Assembly: GCA_964019695.1 (NCBI GenBank)
Contig: OZ026516.1
Span: forward strand, 82,451,150-82,515,149
Reading direction: 5' to 3'
Length of the DNA stretch: 64,000 bases
Source: Loripinus fragilis
Lineage: Eukaryota > Mollusca > Bivalvia > Lucinida > Lucinidae
In this document: positions 1 to 9,227 of the stretch, piece after piece
Position numbering within the stretch: position 1 is the stretch's first letter
Layout: the number at the start of each line of letters is the position of its first letter
Made by a program: the position numbers and the translations under genes
Notes under the pieces: model-generated
The model's input: only the letters and a program-made list of their open reading frames with translations
Told to the model about the DNA's origin: nothing
Databases searched by the model: none

Positions 1-214
1 CTATGAGACACACTAAAGTTGTTTTGTGAGCGTTTGCAGAGGAGTGTTTTAACAGTGATGTGATACATTACCAGAATCAATTCTATAACGACGAAGCCTA
101 TAAGACACACTAAAAAATAAGTCTGTTTGTGAGCTTATTCAGAAGAGTGTATTAACAGTGATGTGATAATTACCAGAATAACTTCTATAACGACAAAGCC
201 TATAAGACAGACTC
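1..214 (-). repeat. Tandem duplication of exon 4 plus flanking intron (at least 2.1 copies)
   Basis: Units begin at the TAG acceptor-like positions near 214, 109 and 12, spacing about 105 and 97 bp. The third copy is cut by the window edge. Each unit carries the CTTATAGGCTT(C/T)GTCGTTATAG core and a donor-like GTAAT after it. Confidence 0.75.
72..109 (-). CDS. Duplicate of the exon 4 segment, possible alternative exon
   Basis: A 38-nt copy of the distal half of the exon at 174-278, with its own acceptor (CTTATTTTTTAG) and donor-like GTAATG. In phase 1 it reads CLIGFVVIELIL, nearly identical to the neighbouring copy. The length of 38 nt (phase 1 to 0) equals the exon 4 phase pattern of the plus-strand paralogue. 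Whether it is spliced, or a dead tandem copy, cannot be told here. Confidence 0.45.
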
Positions 215-278
215 CTAACATAAAGAATATTCCATCACTCTTCTTCACACCTTGGACTATGCTGAGTATTATGCTGAT
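174..278 (-). CDS. Membrane protein gene (minus), exon 3 (fused equivalent of paralogue exons 3 and 4)
   Basis: The acceptor is GGGGTTTTTTCAG; the likely donor is CTG then GTAATT, at the place equivalent to the plus-gene exon 4 donor (GTG then GTAAGTATC). Phase 0 gives ISIILSIVQGVKKSDGIFFM and then VCLIGFVVIEVIL. ISIILSIVQG aligns with IAFILCLVKG of the plus gene. Exon 3 and exon 4 sequence is contiguous here with phase kept, whereas the paralogue has about 2 kb of intron between them. If the weak donor is not used, the frame reads through to a stop near 135-137, giving a short C-terminus LLIHSSE. Confidence 0.65.
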
Positions 279-423
279 CTGAAAAAACCCCAGAAAAGAC
301 GCCATCAGAATATTCGCTCTGAAATCGTCATGGAGACACACTGAATGACACAGTTATTTCGTGACAGTGGTACGTGTATAGTTTCTTATAGTCAGGGAGT
401 TTCAAAGTTATTGTATGCTGGCT

Positions 424-636
424 GGGTTGTTTGTGTTGTTGCTTTACGTCCCAGTCAATAATTATCAAGTCATGTCGGGACGTTTTCCTTTCTTCCTGTA
501 TTGAACCAGTACTAAGCAGAGGATAAAGTGTCAAGACACAACACCTTGGCCTCGGTTATTCTCGAACCAGCGACCCGATCGATCTCAAGTCTAACTCTCT
601 ACCACTGATTCATCGCGCTCCTTATGGCCAGGGAGT
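424..636 (-). mobile_element. tRNA-headed SINE, minus orientation
   Basis: Contains the 3' block of the window's SINE family (tactgg-ttcaac-cag; gggacgtaaagcaacaaac on the minus strand) and a degraded tRNA-like head (B-box-like gattcgagaataacc and a box near 600-625). Same family at 5412, 11058, 28768, 43090 and 54880. Confidence 0.6.
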
Positions 637-727
637 CCAAGCTTATTGTTTCTCTCCCGTGAAAATATAAAATGTGCAAATGGCAGATTAGAAGCCACAT
701 AACGCGGTGTCGGATATTTGCTTACAA

Positions 728-826
728 AATGTTTTATTAAAATTTGAATAAGAATGAAAAATACCACCAACAACCCTTAAAACAGAAATGGACTGGCCCA
801 ATTGATAACAGTGAGAAATTCCAGTC
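728..826. repeat. Fragment of the AACCCAT-TIR MITE family
   Basis: The stretch aaaatttgaataag...taccaccaacaacccttaaaacag...ggactggcccaattgataa matches internal parts of copies at 41350, 41895, 46328 and 55184. Confidence 0.5.
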
Positions 827-906
827 CGCTTCCAGAACGGGTTAACATGCTAGCTCCCTAAATCCTGTTCAAAGTGCAGCGTGTGTTTTTTTTACATAAA
901 ATTTTG

Positions 907-1284
907 CATTATATTAGGCCATACCATTTTTTTTAGATTCTCAACCTCACCCGCCCCTATGAAATATAAGCAAATAAAAAAAATGGGGTGGAAGGTTTTT
1001 CAGAAAAACCTTCCACCCTTATTTTTCTTATTTGCTTATAAAGGTAAAAATGTTTGAAAAGGGCTGAAAATTTTTGGTGCATTTGTTCTTGCCCTTTTTT
1101 TTTTCAAAAAACAGAACCCGGTTCTTATTTTCTAAATTTGATCATTTAATTTCAAGGTATTAAAAGTTTCCGTCAGTACCGTTTTGTTCTTTAAAGCACC
1201 CAGAACATATTTTTTTTTAAACCCACCCGCCCTATTTTTTTCCCAAAATTTGGATGAGAATCTAAAAATTATTTGGTGTGGCCT
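907..1284. mobile_element. Small TIR element with central hairpin
   Basis: Ends GGCCATACCA...TTTTTAGATTCTCA (left) and its inverse near 1250-1284 form an imperfect inverted repeat. Inside, 965-1040 is a near-perfect hairpin (ggggtggaaggttttt / aaaaaccttccaccc) extending into tataagcaaata arms. No coding content. Confidence 0.55.
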
Positions 1285-1373
1285 TTCACGCATGCATTTA
1301 AGGATTGAAATACAAATTATAACTTGCAGTAGATGATGCAAAACATTAGGCCTTTTTTAAAATGTCTTGGCTC

Positions 1374-3098
1374 GGAATTACAATGCCTCCTTAATGTTAA
1401 GGAAGACTCAAGTTAAGTATTGATATTTCAACATGCTATATTAAATGCTAAATACGAGGGCTGTTCAAATATGAATGCAAGTAGCTTCATTACTTTCTTC
1501 ACATATATGCTACGACAAAATAGTAAACGTTTCTATAAAGGGCATTATATCACCTTTAAACTGGCACCAGACCTAAAGAAAAATACAGTACACTTATCGA
1601 GCTATAGCCCTTTGAATGAGGGTCACGTTATTATACTAACAAACTCAATGCTTCGAACATATACCAGGAATGTGGACGAGCGTATAATTCTTCGATAAAC
1701 ATGTGAAATTTCTTGAAATTTTTAAGGAACTATCCCCATAGTCTTATATAATGATTCTATGAACGTTGCGAAAATCGGACGTGCTTTTGTTAAATAACAT
1801 CGAATTGTTTTCACTAAAGTCTCCTTATGTTTGCAAATAAATGGTAAACAAAACACCACCTTCAGTTTTCAGTTAAACTTATCTCTAACAAAATGCACGA
1901 AGCAACATTTAAACTAGTTTTAACTCAAAAACAATATGTTGATCGCTCATTCTGAGTTGTTGCTTCAAATTATTGATGGATAGTAGGTAATATTTAAACG
2001 CTGAAAAGCATTTTTATTAAGTCGAAAATGCCTTAAGTGAAGGGGTTATAGAATTTATACTTATTTTTTGTCATAACATTGCGGCTTTATTCTAAATTTG
2101 AATGTTAACTTTAAGTTTGACCACTATGGGCATTATTTACAATAAAATTACTCACCTGGTCTTAAAGACTAGGCAGATTGAACTTATTTTAATTTATGTA
2201 AACACGCCATTAAGAAGCAGAAAATGCTCGAAAATGATATAAAATGTGATTACTCTGTAAATAGAGGACGGTAGGATAAGGGCAGGATACAGCCCGAATT
2301 CCTTTTTTAAAGCCATAGTGGGGCATAAAACTGGGTGTGCCGTGTGTGCTATATATGCTTAGTGCGCCGGGACCACGGCATGCCGTCAATATAACCGAAA
2401 ATAGTAGTAAATAGAGGACGGTGCATTTTGAAAACTCCCTTATGACTTATTTAGCATGTTTTCAGCAAAATGCAAAGAAAACGACACAGCGATTTTTATT
2501 ATTACATCACCAGTAGATAACCCAAAATGACGTTTATGATAAAATTAATGCCGTCACAAACGTGCCTGTTTGCTAGAGATTGAAACAGGGTTATATAATC
2601 TTTTTCCTGCAAGCAACTTTTGGATTGTTACTTAAACTTGCATCTAAAATTTGGTGTCATTTTGCCTAAAACTTACAAAGATATGATACTATATCCGCAC
2701 ATTTACCAAAACGTGCATTGCAATTTGCTTCAGAAAACCTTCAGTATACAGGAATAGCCTTTATAAGGGTCTGTAACTCGGGAAATATAGTGAGTGTTTC
2801 TTTATGGGTGTTGCCATTTTAAAGGCGACAAATACTTCTTTCTAGAAAGGTATGACAATTTTTCGTAGCATATATGTGAAGAAAGTTATGAAGCTACTTG
2901 CATTTATATTTGAACAGCCCTCGTAAATTGCGTGGATCGATGTGGTACTTGTGGTCAAAGATATCATTGTGATCTTTAGAAAAAAAAAATGAAACTATTT
3001 TGATTTTAATCAGTTTAAAACGTTATATTTCGCATCCTGAAAAATCAATACTTAACCTACATGCAAGTCTTCCTTAACTTTAAGGAGGCATTGTGATT
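1374..3098. mobile_element. Outer TIR element containing a nested mariner-type element
   Basis: Outer inverted repeats: aatgcctccttaatgttaag at 1380 and its inverse aactttaaggaggcattg near 3078, continuing to tattgattt on both sides. The inner element at 1455-2923 occupies most of the interior. Confidence 0.5.
1455..2923. mobile_element. Mariner-type non-autonomous element
   Basis: Flanked by TA on both sides. TIRs start CGAGGGCTGTTCAAATATGA and extend about 55 bp (to cttcacatatatgctacg), imperfectly matched. CGAGGGCTGTTC ends and TA target duplication are typical of Tc1/mariner elements. The 1.47 kb interior has no transposase frame. Confidence 0.7.
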
Positions 3099-3213
3099 CC
3101 GGGCCCTGGTCTTGTTCACGTTTAAGGACCGACTTAATTATAACGTGTGCGACAAGAACCATTTTGTTCTTATGTGCTGACAGAATAAGGAATAAGGTTA
3201 TTTAACGACTTAC

Positions 3214-3261
3214 AAGCACCATTATGGCCACCAAGGCAACAAAACAGATCTGTAGAAGCCT
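3214..3261 (-). CDS. Membrane protein gene (minus), exon 2
   Basis: A 48-nt exon between a pyrimidine-rich acceptor (TTTTTATTTTTCAG) and a perfect donor (GTAAGT). In phase 0 it reads RLLQICFVALVAIMVL, the first half of a membrane span. The plus-strand paralogue has a 48-nt, phase-0, hydrophobic second exon at 8759-8806, which strongly supports both. Confidence 0.78.
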
Positions 3262-3819
3262 CTGAAAAATAAAAATACAGTATGTGTATTAACCATTTTC
3301 ATTTCGATGGTTCATCCCATACATATTGATGCAATATCCATTTTGTATTTCAAGGGGTTGCATGTCAACCTATATTTCTGTCCCTGACTCAGCAAACAGT
3401 GCAGATCCTAATCAAATGCCGCTGTAAAGCGACATTTCGTGTGGGTCTTCACTGTTTGCCAAAGTACATGCTTACCGGTATCCAGAATAAAAGGGCTAAA
3501 ATGTAAATGACATTACAGTCATACATAGGACCAGTTAAGCAAAAAAAAGGCGTTAAATTGCGATTATTTCTAATCCATTAGTTTAAACATGTGTTTTGGG
3601 TGCTCAAAAGAACCGTCTCATGAAGACGTTTCTTTTGAGTGCCAACAACATATGTTTTGGTTGAGAAATAAGAAAAATAATTTTCAATTACGCACTCTTA
3701 TCTGGGGGCCTGGTCATATAAGTGTGGGTATTGGTTGGGTGCCTTTTTAACATACGGGAAGTATAGTATTGATAAACTAGACTGCAGTCGATGGTACACA
3801 ATCGCAAATACCCACTTTT

Positions 3820-4860
3820 TTACCGTTGACCTTGACCTTGGGACGAAGGTCACATAAAATGTTGCCCAGTACCCTCTACATCATGTAACCTCTGCACTTG
3901 CAAAATTTGAAGTTGCATTGTCCAGCGGCTTAGGTGATGTATTTTACAAGATACTTCATTATTTGACCTTTTGTCCTTGACCTTGGGATCACACACAACA
4001 TTGCCCAGTACCCTCTACATCGTGCATATGCAAAGTTTAAAGTCCAACGGTTTAGGAGATGCTTTTACAAGAAAATACATTACATGACCCCCTTGACCTT
4101 CAAGGTCACACAAAATGTTGCTAAGTACCCTCTACATCATGTTTACCTATGCACCAGCAAAGTTTGAAGTTGCTTTGGCCAACGGTTTAGGAGAATATGC
4201 ATTTACAAGAAAATACATTATTTGAACTTTGACTTGACCCCAAGGTCATGACCAGCTCACGTGAAACATTGTCCAGAGCATTCTACATCATGTAACCTAT
4301 GCACCTGAAAGTTTAAAGTCCAACGGTCTAGGAGATGCTTTTACAAGAAAATACATTATATAAACCCCTTGACCTTCAAGGTCACACAAAATGTTGCTGA
4401 GTACCCTCTACATCATGTTTACCTATGCACCTGCAAAGTTTGAAGTTGCTTTGGCCAACGGTTTAGGAGAAGATGCATTTACAATAAAATACATTATTTG
4501 AACTTTGACCTTGTCAAGGTCATGTGAAATAGTGTCAAGAATATTCTACATCATGTGACCTATGCACCTGTGCAGTTTGAAGGTGGTATGTCCAACGGTT
4601 TAGGAGGAGATGCAATTACAAGAAAATACAATACTTGAAGGTCACACAAAACACTGTCCAGTACGCAAGTTGACCTTGAGGACAAGGTCACATGAAATGT
4701 TGTCCAGTACCCTCTACACCATGTGAGCTATGCACATGTAAAGTTTGAAGTTGCTACGTCCAACGGTTTAGAAGGAGATGCAATTATAAGAAACGTGACA
4801 GGTGGACGACGGACCGACTTTGGAACAAACTTTATATACCCTTTTGTTTTTCTAAAGAAA
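3820..4860. repeat. Degenerate tandem array with GACCTTGACCTT motif
   Basis: Six to seven copies of a unit of roughly 130-150 bp containing aaggtcaca-aaaatgttg, cagtaccctctacatcatgt, tatgcacctgcaaagtttga and tccaacggtttaggag. It ends in a distinct tail (ggtggacgacggaccgac). It lies in the first intron-2 region of the minus membrane gene; the open frames at 4723-5003 are products of this array. Confidence 0.75.
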
Positions 4861-5411
4861 AAAGCGGCTATAACAATGAATGTATTTGAATGTTGCACAC
4901 GATCCCAAGAAAGTAAATTGACGCTGAAACGGATGTCGATTTTCAGTTTCTTGGTACAAAAATGTACATGGATAGTGTTGTGAACATAGGTGTGGTGGCC
5001 CAAGCAGCAGATACTACATATACCTTATACATTTATAAACGATGATTTGCCTTTACCACTCGCTGCTGCTTAACACAGAGTTCTGATTTTATTTGGAAAA
5101 GGGTTGCAAAGTACAAATAAGCATAGCTCCTGCATTTAAGTCATATCAAAGTCGCAACTGTACCGCATGTTAACATGGCCTGAACTCCATATGCGCACTG
5201 GTACCACGCAGGTCCCAAGATTCGGGCGTATAGACACCTCAACGGAGATTTCAATGAAATGTGCGTATAACAAACTGCTTCTTGCATATGTATTAACTTT
5301 TCGAAAGATTAAGCCTTTATCTTTCGAAAAATGCAGAAGATTCGAGAAATGTATGTCGATACATGAACACACACACAATGACAACATATCAACGATCTAA
5401 AAGACACATTA

Positions 5412-5512
5412 ATCCTATCTTAGTACTGGGTCAACCCAGGAAGACCCGTCCCTACATAACCGAAAGATTGTTGATGGGACGTAAAGAATCAGATCAAACA
5501 AACAAATCAACG
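5412..5512 (+). mobile_element. SINE 3' fragment
   Basis: ttagtactgggtcaacccag...gggacgtaaagaatcagatc followed by an aaacaaacaaa tail. It matches 28768-28866 on the same strand and 54880-55070 inverted. It sits 36 bp downstream of the exon 1 donor of the minus membrane gene. Confidence 0.65.
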
Positions 5513-5547
5513 ATCTACAAACCCTCGAATCAGGAATTGCTACTTAC

Positions 5548-5652
5548 AGCTCTCGGTGTTTGTGTACTGTCATGATAGAGAGTTTGGTCTGCCAGTGGTG
5601 AAGACGGTGGCGGCTCCGGCCTCTTAGGGGCAAGTGACTCCTTCTCCGACAT
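5548..5652 (-). CDS. Membrane protein gene (minus), exon 1
   Basis: The ATG is at 5650-5652 and the frame stays open for 35 codons to a consensus donor (GCT then GTAAGTAGC). The peptide begins MSEKESLAPKRPEPPPSS and ends LYHDSTQTPRA. It is hydrophilic, with no signal peptide, so the N-terminus is probably cytosolic. A tyrosine (TLYHDS) lies near its end, as in the paralogue (AIYYEVSP). Phase 0 at the donor. The start was chosen because it is the first ATG after the shared promoter and faces the ATG at 6078. Confidence 0.78.
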
Positions 5653-6077
5653 CACTACAAGTTACCTCCCTTACTATAACGGAGAGTCTTTGGTTACCTA
5701 ACCAGTAATCCAAGTTGTTGGTCCAAATTGCTGAAGTCTACTTCCGTGTTTCACATAGCTGCAAATCTGATTTTCATATTTTTGCTCCAAAACATATATA
5801 TTGAATTGATATATGTGGGTACACATTGGAATCAGGACATTGTCCCGATTCCAATGTGTACCCACAATATATGCTTTAAAGAAAGACTACAGGAGACACA
5901 AACACAAAATCACATCATCTATTGACTGCTAGTAAATATATTTATGATTCATTTTCATCCATTATTAACCGTGCATGTGATTTAAAAGTTAATTTTCATT
6001 TTATCACCCACTTGCTGATTACATTTTGATAAAATTGCTGATGATGGGATAGGTCACATGATATGTAGAAAGTGAAC
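5653..6077. promoter_or_regulatory. Shared bidirectional promoter of the divergent membrane-protein genes
   Basis: Only 425 bp separate the facing start codons at 5652 (minus) and 6078 (plus), so both 5' ends must lie here. Visible elements: a near-perfect hairpin (5811-5870), an E-box-like GTCACATGA about 30 bp upstream of the plus ATG, and AT-rich stretches but no convincing TATA placement. Confidence 0.55.
5811..5870. repeat. Near-perfect inverted repeat in the shared promoter
   Basis: Arms atgtgggtacacattggaat / attccaatgtgtacccaca enclose a short centre whose own ends (caggac / gtcccg) also pair. It could extrude as a 57-60 bp hairpin. Confidence 0.85.
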
Positions 6078-6149
6078 ATGGCGGACTCTTCTTCTAAAGT
6101 AACTGGGGTTGACAAAAATGCGATATACTATGAAGTTTCGCCCACTATT
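6078..6149 (+). CDS. Membrane protein gene (plus), exon 1
   Basis: ATG in a good context (GTGAACATGGCG) opens 24 codons, MADSSSKVTGVDKNAIYYEV then SPTI, to donor ATT/GTGAGTAAATC. Hydrophilic, no signal peptide. A tyrosine pair (IYYEV) sits near the end, comparable to TLYHD in the paralogue. Phase 0. Confidence 0.82.
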
Positions 6150-6715
6150 GTGAGTAAATCTGCAGTTTTAATTTCAAACTAATTTTTACCCTTATCCAAC
6201 TTTTTGTTTGTTTGTTTGTTTTTCCCCGAAAACTGGTACATTCACACAGTTTTCTCTATTTGCTTTCGTTATAAATTATGATATACATTTAATGGTAGTA
6301 CCACGAGGGTTGATTTCCAAGTATCGAAGGCATTTCTTTAAAATGTCTTATAAATTTCTTTATTTTGTCTCATGAAAACTATCACGTTTATGTTACTAAA
6401 TTAAACATGCATCATATAATAATCTGTTGCAATTTTATCTTGAAGGTTTTAATAATCAATGTTATTATCAATCCCAGGTCAAAATTTTACATATTTTACT
6501 ATGTATATGCTATATGCAGATATTTGAAGCACATTTACACGGAGCTGTGAACTAATGTTGAGGAGGCGGTGAGGGTGGGGTTGGGGGTAGGGGTTTAGCC
6601 CTTCCTTGATGATGCAATACTGAGGCTGAGAGTCAGAATAGGCGGCTTCCACGCCATTACATGATAGTTCATGATTCAAGACAAAAATGAGCGTAAATTG
6701 TAAATAATTTCTGAC

Positions 6716-6805
6716 GTATGTTTTGGGTGCTCAAACATATGTTTTGGTTGAGAAATAAGAACATTCATCTTTAGTTACGCACTCTTATCTGGGGACCTGC
6801 AAGTT
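6716..6805. repeat. Copy of a short dispersed repeat (tgttttgggtgctcaaa...cttatctgggg)
   Basis: Matches 3590-3720, where an extra hairpin (gaaccgtctcatgaagacg...) interrupts it, and in part 56355-56415. Non-coding. Confidence 0.6.
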
Positions 6806-7170
6806 TAGTTGTACGCTTTAGTTACATTTTGGCCAGGGCATTTTGTTGTTCGTAATCAGTGATTTATTCGGTATTCAATAATGTGTACAAGGAAGATATA
6901 TGTAGTGTTTTAAAAAAATGTGTAAGGTTTTCTGATTAAATTAAATATATAAAAGCCATGTCGGGGTTTACGACCAGGTAACGCAAAAAATATCTTGCTC
7001 AGCTACATAGACTAGCAATAATCTTGCGACTTTGGTCATTGCTAGTGTAACATTTGTATACCATCAACGTATAAAATCGGGCAAGTCAGAATGCTTATGT
7101 TTAGACGTTGATCTGCACATTTGTTGTTCGCAGAGAACAAAATCCTATTTTCTCATGGTGTAGCTCCTCT

Positions 7171-7383
7171 TTGGGCCTCGTCGCAAGAAACCCTGTCATC
7201 GGGACTTCCGGCAAGGTCATAGCCAAACCAGCCTGCGCAGCTACAGAGACTAGCTAGAAAATTAGCAAGTTTATATATGTTAGTTTTCAAAGAGCGAATA
7301 ACAAAGGCGCTGGTCAGACTGCGCAAATGGGAATGCTGGTCTGCGCCACCCCGAAGACAGGATTTCTCGAGCCGAAGCCCATT
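7171..7383. mobile_element. MITE of the TTGGGCCTCGACGCGA family, copy 1
   Basis: Inverted ends ttgggcctcgtcgcaagaaa and cgagccgaagcccat; inside, cagctacagagactagctag and gcgaataacaaaggcgctg. Other copies at 11551, 16752 and 59475. Confidence 0.75.
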
Positions 7384-7611
7384 TGATAACAAATTTTTCT
7401 GCTTAATAAAGTTGCATAATGTTCATTCAGCAAATAATGAAAGCTCAAACCCACAAAAAACCTTTTATTGTACTTAGAATTCAGTAAAGCAACGATGCTT
7501 CCTGTCATTAGCATATTGCATATAAATGAAAAGGTATGGACAAGAAAAAAAGACTATGCGTTATAAACATTATTTCATTTTTTTTCTGAATTGACTCAAT
7601 GCTGAAGTGTA

Positions 7612-8140
7612 TAAAAGGTAAGTGAGCATGATCAGGAAATACCACAGCCATACACTACAGACCAACCCGCGGGACTGTGAGGAGGAGCCACAGAACACTA
7701 TTTAAACTGTCACAAGACATCAGGAAAAAAATTAAAGTAAGGCAACCACCTCTCTCTTCCCTATCAAGATGATTGCAAATCCATTTTTTAAAAAGGCCAC
7801 TAAGTACTACATAACAAAACAAAGACCAAACACAGAACCCCCATAATGGGAAAAGCACTGCCCTAGAACGGATAGCAGCCCAAGCCAACAAAGGTACTTT
7901 ACTGGTACTAAATCTTGGCCATAGATCATGTTGTTATTAAAACAAAAAAATATTTAGCTCGCGTATAGTCTGCCTAACTAATGCACTGTATCATCACAGA
8001 GAAACAAACAAATCAAATTAACACAATGGTGAAACAAAGTTAAGGGCTCATGACTCATAGATAGACAGAGTTAAAGAAAACCTCAAGTTGAGCTACGGTG
8101 GGCCCAGCCAAAGACAAGCATCATGCACCAACCCACTGTG
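7612..8140. repeat. Dispersed repeat family A, long copy
   Basis: Inverse of 35000-35570: gtgagcatgatcaggaaataccaca, gattgcaa-tc, gggctcatgactcatagatag and caccaacccac occur in the same order. Shorter copies near 12610-12770, 17690-18080, 26110-26520, 45005-45950 and 55110-55510. Confidence 0.65.
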
Positions 8141-8642
8141 AAAGTTTTACGTCAGGGCCGTCATTGAGTCTGAGGCCTCACCCACCATCGTGCAATTAAA
8201 GAGGAAACCATAGCTATAAACCGTGATTGGGTGCAGACTGTAGCATAATATCCATCTTAAGACTTTCCAACAATTCTTTTGAATTTATAAGTTTAATCAC
8301 CATAAAATACCGGCCCCAATATGCCCTGTTGCAGAAGAGTTTTTAAAACCAATATTGTACAACACTCAACTCTGAGTGTCTTTGGCAGAATTTACGCTGA
8401 TTTTGTTACATGCGAACAATAAAGACACATACCAGCCTGCGCATCCGTGTGTCTGATCAGCGCCTTTGTTTAATAAAATTTACTAACATGCTACATGGAA
8501 AATGACAATTATCTAGAAAGTCCCCGTAGCTGAGTAGGCACGATTGAGCTTTGTTTGACCACAAACCCCGATGACATGGTTTCTAGCGATGAGGCATAAT
8601 TTCTTTATCATGACGTATCTCGTAATGTGCAAGCTCTACACT

Positions 8643-8716
8643 GATGTACGTCCACCTGTAGGGGAGATAATCCACGAGCTTTAGCTCGTGGATTATCTTC
8701 CGTACAGGTGGACAAA
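8643..8716. repeat. Hairpin element next to exon 2
   Basis: gtccacctgtaggggagata...tccacgagctttagctcgtgga...tatcttccgtacaggtggac is a near-perfect inverted repeat. Related ends at 40500-40560 (gtccacttgtatgggagata). Confidence 0.8.
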
Positions 8717-8758
8717 CCATGACATGACTATTCCTTATTCCATTTTCTATTTTTACAG

Positions 8759-8806
8759 ATATGTATTCTGAGGCTTTACAATGTTATAACGCTGCTGATG
8801 CTACTT
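8759..8806 (+). CDS. Membrane protein gene (plus), exon 2
   Basis: Acceptor CATTTTCTATTTTTACAG; donor CTT/GTAAGTAAAA. Forty-eight nt, phase 0, reading ICILRLYNVITLLMLL. Same length, phase and hydrophobic character as the minus-gene exon at 3214-3261. A hairpin element ends about 43 bp before it. Confidence 0.82.
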
Positions 8807-9227
8807 GTAAGTAAAATGGTAGTTTTGTTTTCGAAGAGTTTGACCCGAATCTCCCTTCTGGTTTGATACAATAAACTTGGGATGGACCGTTGTATATATC
8901 AAGGGGTCACAGGTTATAATCACCAACTTGAAATAAAATTGTATTTCTTTCATTTTAGAGCATTTATCCTGTGTAGACAATGATGAAATGCCGTGTAATG
9001 TGACATTTATAACGTAACATTTCATCTAGGTCTTCTCTGTTGGCAAAAGCACTCATTTTGAAGTCACCAGTATACAACCAAGCAGGCAAATGACATCAAA
9101 ACAGCGTCGCGTCGAGTCGCATCGACGTTGATACGACGTTGTTTTAAGGTTGTGTGCCTGACAAGGGGTAAGCCTGACAAGGCGGAATACTTTGTATCTA
9201 CATACAGCGCGTTCATTTTTTAAAACG

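Larger units (their letters stand above)
72..5652 (-). other. Gene locus: small multi-span membrane protein, minus-strand member of a divergent pair (partial)
   Basis: Spliced gene read right to left, with coding exons at 5548-5652, 3214-3261 and 174-278, and an alternative or further exon at 72-109. All main junctions are phase 0. The product starts with a soluble, Pro/Ser-rich N-terminus (MSEKESLAPKRPEPPPSS), followed by hydrophobic segments RLLQICFVALVAIMVL, ISIILSIVQG and VCLIGFVVIEVIL. The plus-strand gene starting at 6078 has a matching exon layout (16-codon second exon, aligned third exon), so the two are paralogues sharing a promoter. The last exons lie beyond the left edge. I do not recognise the family; a tetraspan-like or other small membrane protein is possible. 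Gene reality is well supported by phase and paralogy; function is unknown. Confidence 0.75.

Noticed and set aside
7171..7514. Overlapping short frames on both strands
   Set aside because: They coincide with the TTGGGCCTCGACGCGA MITE, whose other copies do not keep the frames.
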